Notes: generated from the sequence alone by a model not told the origin. 7,427 nt of DNA from Roseibacillus sp. (GCA_002723015.1 PBNG01000083.1:1-7427), one strand, 5' to 3'. Positions 1 to 6,484 are shown, counted from the first letter of the stretch. Made by a program: numbers and translations.

Positions 1-114
1 CTCTGCGGACTGGACAATCCTCCGCAGCACGGCCTCCCCATCATTCCCCCCGTCCCTGAACTTAAGATCAGTTTCAGGGCTCGGGACGAGGGGCGGATTT
101 CCAAACATTTTCAT
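1..114 (-). CDS. Partial CDS, N-terminal 38 residues of an unrecognised protein
   Basis: A minus-strand frame opens with ATG at 114-112, with a second in-frame ATG at 108-106, and runs without a stop through base 1, so the gene continues outside the window. The 38 visible residues begin MKMFGNPPLVPSPETDLKF and end in an amphipathic stretch, NDGEAVLRRIVQSAE. About two thirds of its codons start with a purine, against about half for the complementary plus-strand frame, which favours the minus reading. There is no signal peptide. An 'F-R-D-G...-G-E-A-V-L-R-R-I' pattern can occur at the start of phospholipase D-like domains, and a PLD-like gene lies nearby at 953, but 38 residues are too few for assignment. 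The gene would be divergent from the secreted protein at 243. The in-register plus-strand reading is also open, so even the strand is uncertain. Confidence 0.42.
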   Translation of the reverse strand, partial: MKMFGNPPLVPSPETDLKFRDGGNDGEAVLRRIVQSAE

Positions 115-242
115 TTTTCTGGGGTGAACCGATAATGTATCGCCATGACGATGATCCCATCGCCGCTCCGCAGTCCGAGTCCGCTTTTTCAAGACCGTCT
201 TGCTGGACTTCCCACTACCTTCGGTGGTAACACGCCGGCATC
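115..242. other. Intergenic spacer between divergent genes
   Basis: This 128-bp stretch separates the minus-strand partial gene from the plus-strand gene at 243. If both calls are right, it should hold the promoters for both directions. I see no convincing -35/-10 pair. It holds one perfect short palindrome at 190-202 (listed separately) and a weak CCAC/GTGG inverted repeat at about 212-228. There is no Shine-Dalgarno sequence before the ATG at 243. Confidence 0.5.
190..202. promoter_or_regulatory. 13-bp palindrome, candidate operator
   Basis: CAAGAC-C-GTCTTG is a perfect inverted repeat with 6-bp arms around one central base, directly after a run of five T. It lies 40 bp upstream of the ATG at 243 and about 75 bp from the divergent minus-strand start. 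Its symmetry and place would suit a dimeric regulator. A single copy with 6-bp arms can also arise by chance, so this is only a candidate site. Confidence 0.25.
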
Positions 243-896
243 ATGAGACATTGCTCCCTCAGTTTTCCCGTAATTGCGACCATCGCCGTTTGCTCTGGCC
301 TTGCCTCAGCAGAGAGTCCTCCAGCCGCTACGGGCCATGATGTCTTCATCAAGGGCCTTCGCGAGGAGAAGGAAGCAGGCGCGAAAAGTGTGAGCAGTGC
401 CCGCACTCTGAGCCCGGTGGTTTCCCGGTTCAAAGGTTGGTTTATTGACATTACGGAACGCGCCGAAGCCGGACGACTTGATGGGATTGAGACCGCCAAT
501 GGCATCTCGCTGGCGAGCAAGGCCCGGGACACCTCAGGGTGGCAGTTTGTCGAAACCGAACACGGGTATCTCGTGAGGGCAGCAGGAGGAAAATACAAGG
601 GATGGGTCATTGCCCGAGACGATAGCGCCAAGACCCGTCCTGAGGGTCCTAACCTGACGGTAACCCCCGCTCTCAGGCTGGCCAGAAAGCCCACCAATAA
701 TTGTCACTGGAAACTGATTCTCACCAGCAAGGGCTTGGTCCTGGAAGCTCTCTCCGGAAAGTATGAGGGCTGGTTCTGGGACTTCGGCGGTGGAGATCCT
801 TCTCACGAGGAGTCCGGTCGCGAAGTTGCCATCAATGTTCTCCTTGCTGAAAAAGTCGTGGCGGGCTCCTACTTCGCAGTCAAGCCAGCCAAGTAG
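243..896 (+). CDS. Secreted three-repeat protein, probable beta-trefoil fold, function unknown
   Basis: The 217-residue product starts with a Sec signal peptide: basic n-region MRHC, hydrophobic core to about residue 20, and a likely cut after ASA (residues 21-23). After a charged linker (about 30-52) the rest consists of three repeats of 54-56 residues. Each has an aromatic G-W element (FKGW 63-66, KYKGW 117-121, KYEGW 173-177), a later L-A-x-K element (90-93, 146-149, 201-204), and an aromatic six or seven residues on (W100, W156, Y210). The G-W elements are spaced 55 and 56 residues. Threefold repeats with such hydrophobic marks are typical of beta-trefoil folds (ricin-B, fascin or FGF type), which often bind carbohydrates or proteins. 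No QxW motif is present, so this would be an atypical family. The fold is inference and no enzyme motif is seen. The start is chosen because it gives the signal peptide. The next gene follows 56 bp downstream on the same strand. Confidence 0.8.
   Translation: MRHCSLSFPVIATIAVCSGLASAESPPAATGHDVFIKGLREEKEAGAKSVSSARTLSPVVSRFKGWFIDITERAEAGRLDGIETANGISLASKARDTSGWQFVETEHGYLVRAAGGKYKGWVIARDDSAKTRPEGPNLTVTPALRLARKPTNNCHWKLILTSKGLVLEALSGKYEGWFWDFGGGDPSHEESGREVAINVLLAEKVVAGSYFAVKPAK
399..893 (+). repeat. Three protein-level internal repeats (~55 residues each)
   Basis: Copies lie at about 399-563 (residues 53-107), 564-731 (108-163) and 732-893 (164-217). Copies 2 and 3 are clearest: both read G-x-(L/V)-(V/L)-x-(A)-x-(G/S)-G-K-Y-x-G-W, followed by L-A-(R/E)-K and an aromatic position. 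Copy 1 keeps S-R-F-K-G-W, L-A-S-K and W100 but has diverged before the G-W. The DNA itself is not obviously repeated, so the duplications are old. Confidence 0.7.
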
Positions 897-952
897 ATTT
901 CTTACTCCCCGAAGCACTGCATCTCTTGTTCAGCTAAAATTTTATTCCCTAA

Positions 953-2377
953 GTGAGCGGCCCCCTCATTCATCACCCGCTGAAGTTTCTTCTCTGTCCC
1001 CTTCTTGCTCTGACTGGAATGGGAGCAGAGCGACCCGGACGAGAGGCCGAGGATCTCACGTTGCAACGCCCCCTGCTCAAAACCGCGTTCCGGTCGACCA
1101 TTGGTTCCGTTATCCGCCACCCCATCACTACTTTTCATCTCGGGGTGACTCTCTCCCGGAGGCGCGGCGCCACCCTCTTCGAGGGTAGCCTGCCCATAGC
1201 AGGGCCTGGAAAGAAGAGGCGCGCACAGCCCCCGCGCCCGGGATCGCCGGAATTTGAGATTCACCTCGATAAGGCAGGCCTGCCGGTCCGGGTCCACGGG
1301 GAACTCCAATACCATCTTGGAGGCCGTGAATTTTTTTCGGCCTTTGAGAGGGAACTTGGCCGGGCGCGCCACTCCGTAGACAGTCAGGTCTATATTTTTG
1401 ACAACGACGATATCGGCGTTCATTGCGCTGACCTGCTGCGTGCTCGCGCGGAGAGATTGCCGGTCCGGGTTATTTTTGACGACCTCGGAAGCACAATGGC
1501 GCATGGGAGAATGCCGCCTTCCGGCCTCCCGGAAGGATTCAAACAACCTGCTGACATCGGCACCTATCTCATCCGGGGAAATTCCAGCCTCCTGCTCCGT
1601 GAAACCCTGAACCCATGGTTGATCACCGACCATACCAAGCTCCATATCTTTGACCGGCAAGTCGCCTTCCTCGGAGGCATGAACCTGGGTCGCGAATCAC
1701 GCCACGAATGGCATGATCTCATGGTCAGTGTCAGGGGCCCTGTCGTGGATGCCCTGAGCAGGGATTTTGATCAGACATGGAGACGGAATGGCCCTCTCGG
1801 GGACTTCGCCCTCTTTGTGAGAGAGCCCGCGATCGAACCTGAAGACGGGCCGGGAGTTCCCCTTCGACTACTAAGGACCGATGTCCTAAACGCCCGTAAC
1901 GATATTGTTCTCGCGATGCGGCATGCAATCCGTGGCGCCCGTAAGCGTATCTGGGTGCAGATGCCTTACTTCTCCTCCGACACGATCGAAAATGAGCTCA
2001 TGTCTGCAGCAAGCCGCGGTGTGGACGTCCGACTCATTCTTCCCGAAAAGGCAAATCATCAGATCATGGATGCAGGAAATTACGTTACAGCCCGTAATCT
2101 TCTGAAGGGTGGGGTCAGGGTATATCACTATCCGGGCATGACTCACCTCAAAGCAATGGTCTGCGATGGATGGGCTACTGTGGGTTCTGCCAACCTCGAT
2201 ACCATAAGCCTCCATATCAACCGCGAGTTGAATCTGTCATTCTCTGATCCCGATCTGGTCTCGCAGCTCGTTACCAGGGTATTCAAACCTGACCTTAGCA
2301 ACTCCACCCCGCTGAAACTCAAGGATATCAAACTCAAGTTTGCGCCGCTGATTGAGTCCATTACGGACCAGCTGTAG
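953..2377 (+). CDS. Phospholipase D / cardiolipin synthase-like protein, two HKD motifs
   Basis: This 474-residue protein has both catalytic HxKxxxxD motifs of the phospholipase D superfamily. They are H227-K229-D234, followed by GGMNLG (241-246), and H398-K400-D405, followed by GSANLD (411-416). Further family marks are RVIFDDLG (172-179), PYF (338-340) and RGVDVRLILP (355-364). The C-terminal half reads like bacterial cardiolipin synthases, which join two phosphatidylglycerols into cardiolipin; other members hydrolyse phospholipids or DNA. Classical ClsA has two N-terminal membrane helices. This protein instead has one hydrophobic stretch (12-24) that could be a signal peptide or anchor, then a basic, proline-rich linker (about 65-100). 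The GTG start at 953 directly follows an in-frame TAA, so no earlier start exists. An internal ATG at 1019 (residue 23) would remove the hydrophobic segment. No Shine-Dalgarno is visible. It lies between two exported-protein genes, which fits an envelope location. Superfamily is certain; substrate is not. Confidence 0.9.
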   Translation: MSGPLIHHPLKFLLCPLLALTGMGAERPGREAEDLTLQRPLLKTAFRSTIGSVIRHPITTFHLGVTLSRRRGATLFEGSLPIAGPGKKRRAQPPRPGSPEFEIHLDKAGLPVRVHGELQYHLGGREFFSAFERELGRARHSVDSQVYIFDNDDIGVHCADLLRARAERLPVRVIFDDLGSTMAHGRMPPSGLPEGFKQPADIGTYLIRGNSSLLLRETLNPWLITDHTKLHIFDRQVAFLGGMNLGRESRHEWHDLMVSVRGPVVDALSRDFDQTWRRNGPLGDFALFVREPAIEPEDGPGVPLRLLRTDVLNARNDIVLAMRHAIRGARKRIWVQMPYFSSDTIENELMSAASRGVDVRLILPEKANHQIMDAGNYVTARNLLKGGVRVYHYPGMTHLKAMVCDGWATVGSANLDTISLHINRELNLSFSDPDLVSQLVTRVFKPDLSNSTPLKLKDIKLKFAPLIESITDQL

Positions 2378-2450
2378 TTTGTCCTGTCCCACAACTTGTC
2401 GCTCCTCTCGTGAGGCGGTGGCTCCCATCATTCAACTTGCCGCTTCGCCC

Positions 2451-3974
2451 ATGAAACGTCGCCACTTCCTGAAGTCATCCACCGCAGCCTCCGGCAGTGC
2501 CCTGTCAGGAACAGCAGCTGCAAGCACACGGCCCCGGAATTCTTCGCGTAAGCCTAATCTTGTGATCATCCATTGCGACGAGTTGAATTTTCGCACCATT
2601 GGCTGTTACCGCAATACCCTCCCACCGGAGCAAGCTTTCATGTGGGGAAAGGCAAAGGGGGCAGTCTGCGACACTCCACATATTGACCAGATCGCCCGGG
2701 AAGGAGCAATCTGTACTAAGTTTTATGCAGCAACTCCTGTGTGCTCTCCTTCTCGCGCCTCATTGATCAGTGGCCAGTATCCTCATAATACCCCGGTCAC
2801 CAATAACAGCATACCCCTTGGGGATGAGGTGGTATCGTTCGCCGAGATCCTCGCCAAAACCGGATACACCACCGGCTACGGAGGGAAATGGCATCTGGAT
2901 GGACAAGGCAAGCCCCAATGGGAACCCTCCCGCAAATTCGGCTTCAGTGACAATCGCTACATGTTCAACCGCGGGCACTGGAAGCAGTTTGAAGATACCC
3001 CGCAGGGACCCCGGATCAAGGCCCGCCAGAACGGAAAACCAAGCTACGCGATCGCCGGAGCTGACGAGCAATCTTTCGCGACAGATTTTCTCACCACCAG
3101 GGCGATGCAGTTTATCACCGCGAACAGAGGAAATCCATTCTGCTACATGCTCAGCATCCCGGATCCGCATGGCCCGGACACGGTCCGCGCGCCCTATGAT
3201 ACGATGTTTGACGATGATGTAGTGGTGAAACCACGGACCTACGACAAAAAGGCTGGAACGGCCCCAATCTGGGCCAAGCCTTCCCCTAAGTGCCACTATC
3301 GAATGGCCCAGTATCATGGGATGATGAAGTGCATCGACGACAATGTTGGACGCCTGTTCCGTCATCTTGAAAAACTCGGACTGATTGATGATACCATTTT
3401 CGTCTTTACTGCGGACCACGGTGACATGCGAGGGGAGCATCACCGCCAGAACAAGGGTGTTCCTCTTGAAGCCTCCGCGAAGGTTCCCTTTGTCATTCGC
3501 TATCCGGAGCAGATTCCACGGGGCCGGCGGGTAGACCACGTAATCAACACCGTCGATTTTCTCCCGACCATGATGGCCCTCATGAACGTAAGGTCTGCAG
3601 GCAGGGAAGACGGCCGTGACTGCTCCACAATTATCAAAACTGGCAAAACTCCCAACGGTTGGCGTGATATTACGTTTCTTCGGTCAACAAGTCGCGCCAA
3701 CAATGATCAGGTCGGATGGATCGCGGCCGTTACCCCGAGATACAAACTGGTTCTTTCCAGCTCCGATGAGCCGTGGCTACTGGATCTGGAGGAAGACCCC
3801 GATGAATTGAAAAATTTTATTCATGACCCCCGCCGCAAGGACCTTGTCACATCCCTCGCCCGCGATCTGGTGGCCTACGGCAAGACCTTCAAGGATCCTT
3901 ATTGTGCCAGCCCGGCAGTCAAATCTCAGCTCAGCGCCTTGTCATCGCCTCCGGGATCACCCTCAAGACAGTAG
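2451..3974 (+). CDS. Tat-exported type I (S1 family) sulfatase
   Basis: The 507-residue product hydrolyses sulfate esters, probably on a polysaccharide or its oligosaccharides, outside the cytoplasm. It starts with a twin-arginine signal, MKRRHFLKSS, followed by a Ala/Ser/Gly-rich hydrophobic stretch to about residue 24. The sulfatase signature C-S-P-S-R lies at 98-102 in A-T-P-V-C-S-P-S-R-A-S-L; Cys98 (codon 2742-2744) is the expected formylglycine precursor. Other active-site marks are D43-E44, GGKWH (144-148), DPH (238-240), TADHGD (320-325) and K335 in KGVPLE. The C-terminal end has the usual PWLLDLEEDPDEL segment (near 442-454). The metal-binding pair is D-E where many members have D-D or D-Q. 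A TTG start 33 codons upstream is possible by frame but would bury the Tat signal, so ATG 2451 is chosen. The gene follows the PLD-like gene by 73 bp. A formylglycine-generating enzyme is needed and is not in this window. Substrate unknown. Confidence 0.95.
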   Translation: MKRRHFLKSSTAASGSALSGTAAASTRPRNSSRKPNLVIIHCDELNFRTIGCYRNTLPPEQAFMWGKAKGAVCDTPHIDQIAREGAICTKFYAATPVCSPSRASLISGQYPHNTPVTNNSIPLGDEVVSFAEILAKTGYTTGYGGKWHLDGQGKPQWEPSRKFGFSDNRYMFNRGHWKQFEDTPQGPRIKARQNGKPSYAIAGADEQSFATDFLTTRAMQFITANRGNPFCYMLSIPDPHGPDTVRAPYDTMFDDDVVVKPRTYDKKAGTAPIWAKPSPKCHYRMAQYHGMMKCIDDNVGRLFRHLEKLGLIDDTIFVFTADHGDMRGEHHRQNKGVPLEASAKVPFVIRYPEQIPRGRRVDHVINTVDFLPTMMALMNVRSAGREDGRDCSTIIKTGKTPNGWRDITFLRSTSRANNDQVGWIAAVTPRYKLVLSSSDEPWLLDLEEDPDELKNFIHDPRRKDLVTSLARDLVAYGKTFKDPYCASPAVKSQLSALSSPPGSPSRQ

Positions 3975-4161
3975 GACAAAGTGGGAGAACGTGCGACGCA
4001 TAAGGAGGTCGGTTCACACCCCTCCGGCACTTCCTGAGCGAGCGGCCGTCACTGAATCCTCAAATCTCCAATCTCACCAATGGCGTGTTGCCAGCGGCCT
4101 GCCAGCAATCTATGAGTAAGCCATCCCGTCTTCAGACCGGGGCTCCAAAGCACTATCCCAA
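3975..4161. other. Non-coding spacer after the sulfatase, with one GC-rich hairpin
   Basis: No credible gene lies in these 187 bases. A perfect Shine-Dalgarno-like AAGGAGGT at 4002-4009 is not followed by any start codon at usable distance, so it appears to serve no gene. GCCAGC occurs twice at about 4091-4106. An inverted repeat, CCCGTC-TTCA-GAC(C)GGG, sits at 4125-4141 with one bulged C. It has no following T-run and ends 20 bp before the next ATG, so it could be a weak transcript end or a leader hairpin of the next gene. Confidence 0.4.
4125..4141 (+). other. Imperfect hairpin upstream of the Glu-rich protein gene
   Basis: Arms CCCGTC and GAC(C)GGG enclose a TTCA loop; six base pairs form, with one bulged C on the right arm. 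There is no poly-T tail, which argues against an intrinsic terminator. It lies in the likely 5' leader or promoter region of the gene at 4162. Confidence 0.25.
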
Positions 4162-4773
4162 ATGAAATTTCTCCAGCATATAATTACCAGCGCGTTTCTC
4201 ACCTCAGCCATGCTTCCTGCATTTGGAGAAGACCACGCGAAAGTCGATGAGGATCTTGATCGACGAACGAACGCGGAAATTGCTGTTTTCCTTGAGGAGC
4301 ATTTCCCGGAAGCGCTGGACGATATCAACGACGCTTCCGAAGCCGAGGACGAAGAGGCCGAACACGAGTTGTGGCAAATGGCCAGGGTTCTCATAGGCGA
4401 GTTTTACCTCTTCTGGGAAGACCTCGGTCATGAGGCGGCAGAAGCCTTTATTGCAATCCATCGGAATGAGTTACTTGCTGACCGGATTACCGAGGATTTA
4501 CATAACGGAGAGGAGGAAGAGGAAGCCCTTCACCAGGAGCTTGAAGAGGTGATCACGAATCACCTTGAAGGAATTCTTGATCTTGAACGAATCAAGCTCG
4601 AACGAGAGTTAACAGAGCTGGAGGAACGCACCATGGAGCTGGAGGAGAGGGAGTTGGAGCTGGAGGAGCTTGAACAGAATCGTGAGGAGGCCATCCGGGA
4701 ACAAATTGAAGAACGCCTTGGTCGAGAGCACGAGGAAGACGAGGAAGACGAGGAAGACGAGGAAGACGAATAG
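4162..4773 (+). CDS. Secreted, highly acidic Glu-rich coiled-coil protein, function unknown
   Basis: The 203-residue product is not one I recognise. A Sec signal peptide covers residues 1-22 (MKFLQ then a hydrophobic core, with a likely cut after A20-F21-G22). Residues 23-110 are acidic and predicted mostly helical, with a few aromatic residues (W71, F81, Y82, F84, W85) that suggest a small folded helical domain. Residues 117-187 form a long Glu/Leu-rich helix with heptad-like L-E-E/L-E-L spacing, very probably a coiled coil. Residues 191-203 are pure Glu/Asp, made by a DNA repeat. The mature protein has no cysteine and is strongly negative. Such a surface could bind Ca2+ or other cations or basic proteins; this is speculation. 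No Shine-Dalgarno sequence precedes the ATG, but the signal peptide supports the start. The gene stands alone between two spacers of 187 and 139 bp. Confidence 0.8.
   Translation: MKFLQHIITSAFLTSAMLPAFGEDHAKVDEDLDRRTNAEIAVFLEEHFPEALDDINDASEAEDEEAEHELWQMARVLIGEFYLFWEDLGHEAAEAFIAIHRNELLADRITEDLHNGEEEEEALHQELEEVITNHLEGILDLERIKLERELTELEERTMELEERELELEELEQNREEAIREQIEERLGREHEEDEEDEEDEEDE
4732..4767 (+). repeat. 9-bp tandem repeat (GAGGAAGAC x4) coding for E-E-D
   Basis: Four perfect head-to-tail copies of GAGGAAGAC are followed by the partial unit GA of the last codon GAA and then the TAG stop. The unit is a multiple of three, so copy-number change by slippage would lengthen or shorten the acidic tail without a frameshift. 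Perfect identity of the copies suggests recent expansion. Looser GAGCTGGAGGA repeats lie upstream at about 4615-4672. Confidence 0.9.
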
Positions 4774-4831
4774 CGGGATCAATCCCCACAGGGCCTGAAG
4801 CCTGGATTCCTGCCCCTTCCGATTCCGGTCA

Positions 4832-4852
4832 ATGATCGCTCTGTTCGATCAT
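4832..4852. promoter_or_regulatory. Inverted repeat, weak terminator or operator candidate
   Basis: ATGATCG and CGATCAT are perfect 7-bp arms around a CTCTGTT loop. A short T-run (TTTT at 4855-4858) follows two bases after the right arm. As RNA this could be a weak terminator for the gene ending at 4773, although the stem is AT-rich. As DNA the symmetry would also fit an operator 60 bp before the dehydratase start. The sequence does not decide between these. Confidence 0.35.
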
Positions 4853-4900
4853 CATTTTCCCTTTCGATCGGAGTAGTAAAGCGGCTCGACCCGCTGGTCC

Positions 4901-4907
4901 GGGGAGG
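4901..4907 (+). promoter_or_regulatory. Ribosome binding site of the dehydratase gene
   Basis: GGGGAGG ends five bases before ATG 4913 and is the only clear Shine-Dalgarno match in front of a gene in this window. It favours ATG 4913 over the internal ATG 4955, which has none, although family resemblance begins only after the second methionine. Confidence 0.6.
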
Positions 4908-4912
4908 CTTAC

Positions 4913-6484
4913 ATGGTGCCAGCCCATCAGGGTTGCATCACCGGCACCCTTCTCATGTCCAGAACCCAGGCCTTCCAACTCCATTCAGACGATAATGTCA
5001 TTGTTGCAAGCGGCATTCTAGAGGCGCACCACCCTGTAGAGGGCTGTCAGGTCGAACCCCTCAAGCGGATCCCAGGCGGACACAAAATGGCAATCACTCG
5101 GATTCCTTCCGGCCACAACGTCTTTAAGTTCGGGCAGGTCATAGGGCAGGCCACCTGCCCCATTCTACCAGGAGAACACGTCCACGAGCATAATCTGGCG
5201 ATGACCGAACACTCAGGTGACTACGCCTTCGCCAGAGATGCATGCGTCACTGAGATTGTCCCGGAGGACGAGCGGCCTACCTTCATGGGATATCGTCGGG
5301 ATGACGGAAAAGTCGGAACCCGTAACTATGTGGGGATTCTCACCTCGGTCAATTGCTCGGCCACCGTGGCATCCCTCATTGCGAGGGAAGTTGAAAAACG
5401 TGCAGTCCTTGATGATTTCCCAAATGTCGATGGTGTGGTTGCTCTTACCCATGGCAGCGGCTGTGCTGTCAGCACAAAGAATGAGGGATTCCGTATGCTG
5501 CAACGCACTATCTGGGGTCATGCCCGACATCCCAATTTCGGTTCTGTTCTCATGGTAGGACTGGGTTGCGAGGCCAATCAGATTCCTCTCATGGTGGAAC
5601 ACTTTGGCAAACCTCCGGAGGGCAGTCTTCACCTCGAGACGATTCAGCATCACGGTGGAACCCGCCGCACAATCGAATCGTGCCTCGACCGGCTTCATAC
5701 TGAAATTCTTCCCCATGCAGACAGAGCCCGGCGCGAACCCGTGCCCGTCAGCGAGATATGCGTGGCCCTCCAATGTGGAGGATCGGACGGACTCTCAGGT
5801 ATCACCGCCAACCCGGCTCTGGGCATGGCGGTCGACAAGCTCATCAGATTGGGCGGTTCAGCCATTCTTGCAGAAACTCCAGAGGTTTACGGCGCAGAGC
5901 ACCTTCTTACGAGGCGATCCGCCAACCCGGAGGTCGGGAAGAAGCTCATTTCACTGATCCGGTGGTGGGAAGACTATGTAGCCAGACTTGACGGGGACAT
6001 CAGCAACAATCCTGCACCCGGAAACAAGCTCGGGGGACTCACGACCATCCTTGAGAAGTCTCTCGGGGCAATCAGTAAGGGCGGAACAACAAGCCTGCAG
6101 TCTGTGCTCAAATACGCCGAGCCTTTCTCCGGAACGGGGCTCCACTTCATGGATAGTCCCGGATACGATCCCATGTCCATCACCGGAGAAGTTGCCTCGG
6201 GCGCCAATCTGATCTGCTTCACCACCGGCCGCGGTTCGGTCTACGGGAATAAACCCTGTCCCTCCCTGAAGATTGCGAGCAACTCTCCCATGTTTCAACG
6301 CATGGAAGAAGACATGGATCTCAATGCCGGGACCATTGCAGATGGAACCGAAAACCATAAGGAGGTCGCGGAGAGAATCCTCAGGAGAATAATTGAAGTA
6401 GCCGGGGGAGCTCGTACAAAGTCCGAGTCCCACGGTTTTGGAGATCATGAATTCGTCCCATGGAGCATCTCGGCAATCACCTGA
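4913..6484 (+). CDS. UxaA-family sugar-acid dehydratase (altronate/galactarate dehydratase type)
   Basis: The 523-residue cytoplasmic enzyme removes water from an aldonic or aldaric acid to give a 2-keto-3-deoxy acid; in UxaA, D-altronate gives 2-keto-3-deoxygluconate. An N-terminal SAF-type domain (about 20-97) shows HSDDNVIVA, GGHK (55-58) and GEHVHEHN (87-94), the last as in UxaA. The catalytic part (about 125-520) shows DGKVGTRNYVGIL (131-143), SVNCSAT (145-151), THGSGC (179-184), GLGCE (216-220), CGGSDGLSGITANP (288-301), AETPEVYGAEHLL (320-332), GGLTTILEKSLGA (374-386), MDSPGYDP (413-420), FTTGRGS (436-442) and the usual C-terminal GFGDHEFVPW (508-517). Length and domain order are full-size, as for single-chain UxaA or GarD. 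Residue 446 is Asn in G-N-K-P, where I recall Ser or Cys, and residue 472 is Ala in L-N-A-G-T where I recall Cys. A strong ribosome binding site supports ATG 4913; ATG 4955 is the alternative. The SDR gene follows after 65 bp. Exact substrate is open. Confidence 0.92.
   Translation: MVPAHQGCITGTLLMSRTQAFQLHSDDNVIVASGILEAHHPVEGCQVEPLKRIPGGHKMAITRIPSGHNVFKFGQVIGQATCPILPGEHVHEHNLAMTEHSGDYAFARDACVTEIVPEDERPTFMGYRRDDGKVGTRNYVGILTSVNCSATVASLIAREVEKRAVLDDFPNVDGVVALTHGSGCAVSTKNEGFRMLQRTIWGHARHPNFGSVLMVGLGCEANQIPLMVEHFGKPPEGSLHLETIQHHGGTRRTIESCLDRLHTEILPHADRARREPVPVSEICVALQCGGSDGLSGITANPALGMAVDKLIRLGGSAILAETPEVYGAEHLLTRRSANPEVGKKLISLIRWWEDYVARLDGDISNNPAPGNKLGGLTTILEKSLGAISKGGTTSLQSVLKYAEPFSGTGLHFMDSPGYDPMSITGEVASGANLICFTTGRGSVYGNKPCPSLKIASNSPMFQRMEEDMDLNAGTIADGTENHKEVAERILRRIIEVAGGARTKSESHGFGDHEFVPWSISAIT

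Larger units (their letters stand above)
4774..4912. other. Spacer and probable promoter/leader region of the dehydratase gene
   Basis: These 139 bases lie between the Glu-rich protein gene and the dehydratase gene and carry no credible ORF. They include the inverted repeat at 4832-4852, a further self-complementary CGATCG at 4865-4870, and the ribosome binding site at 4901-4907. The different look of this spacer and the strong ribosome binding site suggest that a new transcription unit begins here. I could not identify a confident -35/-10 pair. Confidence 0.45.

Noticed and set aside
1..135. Plus-strand open frame ending with TAA at 133-135, readable as the C-terminus of an upstream gene
   Set aside because: It is the in-register complement of the minus-strand frame. 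Only about half of its codons start with a purine, against about two thirds on the minus strand, and the minus frame has an ATG. Not decisive, so the minus call carries low confidence.
902..1660. 252-residue minus-strand ORF opposite the PLD-like gene
   Set aside because: It lies opposite a gene with intact HKD motifs and shows no recognisable domain.
2404..2415. CCTC-TCGT-GAGG inverted repeat between the PLD-like and sulfatase genes
   Set aside because: A 4-bp stem with no T-run is too weak for a terminator.
2352..2450. Upstream TTG start adding 33 residues to the sulfatase
   Set aside because: It overlaps the end of the PLD-like gene and would bury the twin-arginine signal that begins exactly at ATG 2451.
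2760..3539. 259-residue minus-strand ORF opposite the sulfatase
   Set aside because: It is a shadow of the sulfatase coding frame, which contains all catalytic motifs.
3999..4011. 13-bp repeat CATAAGGAGGTCG, also at 6356-6368
   Set aside because: One 13-mer match in 7.4 kb is within chance expectation, and the second copy is inside the dehydratase gene. The Shine-Dalgarno-like core at 4002 has no start codon behind it.
3823..4119. 98-residue plus-strand ORF across the sulfatase end and the following spacer
   Set aside because: Most of it is a shifted frame of the sulfatase; its composition (many Ser, Pro, Arg) is typical of a shadow frame and it shows no motif.
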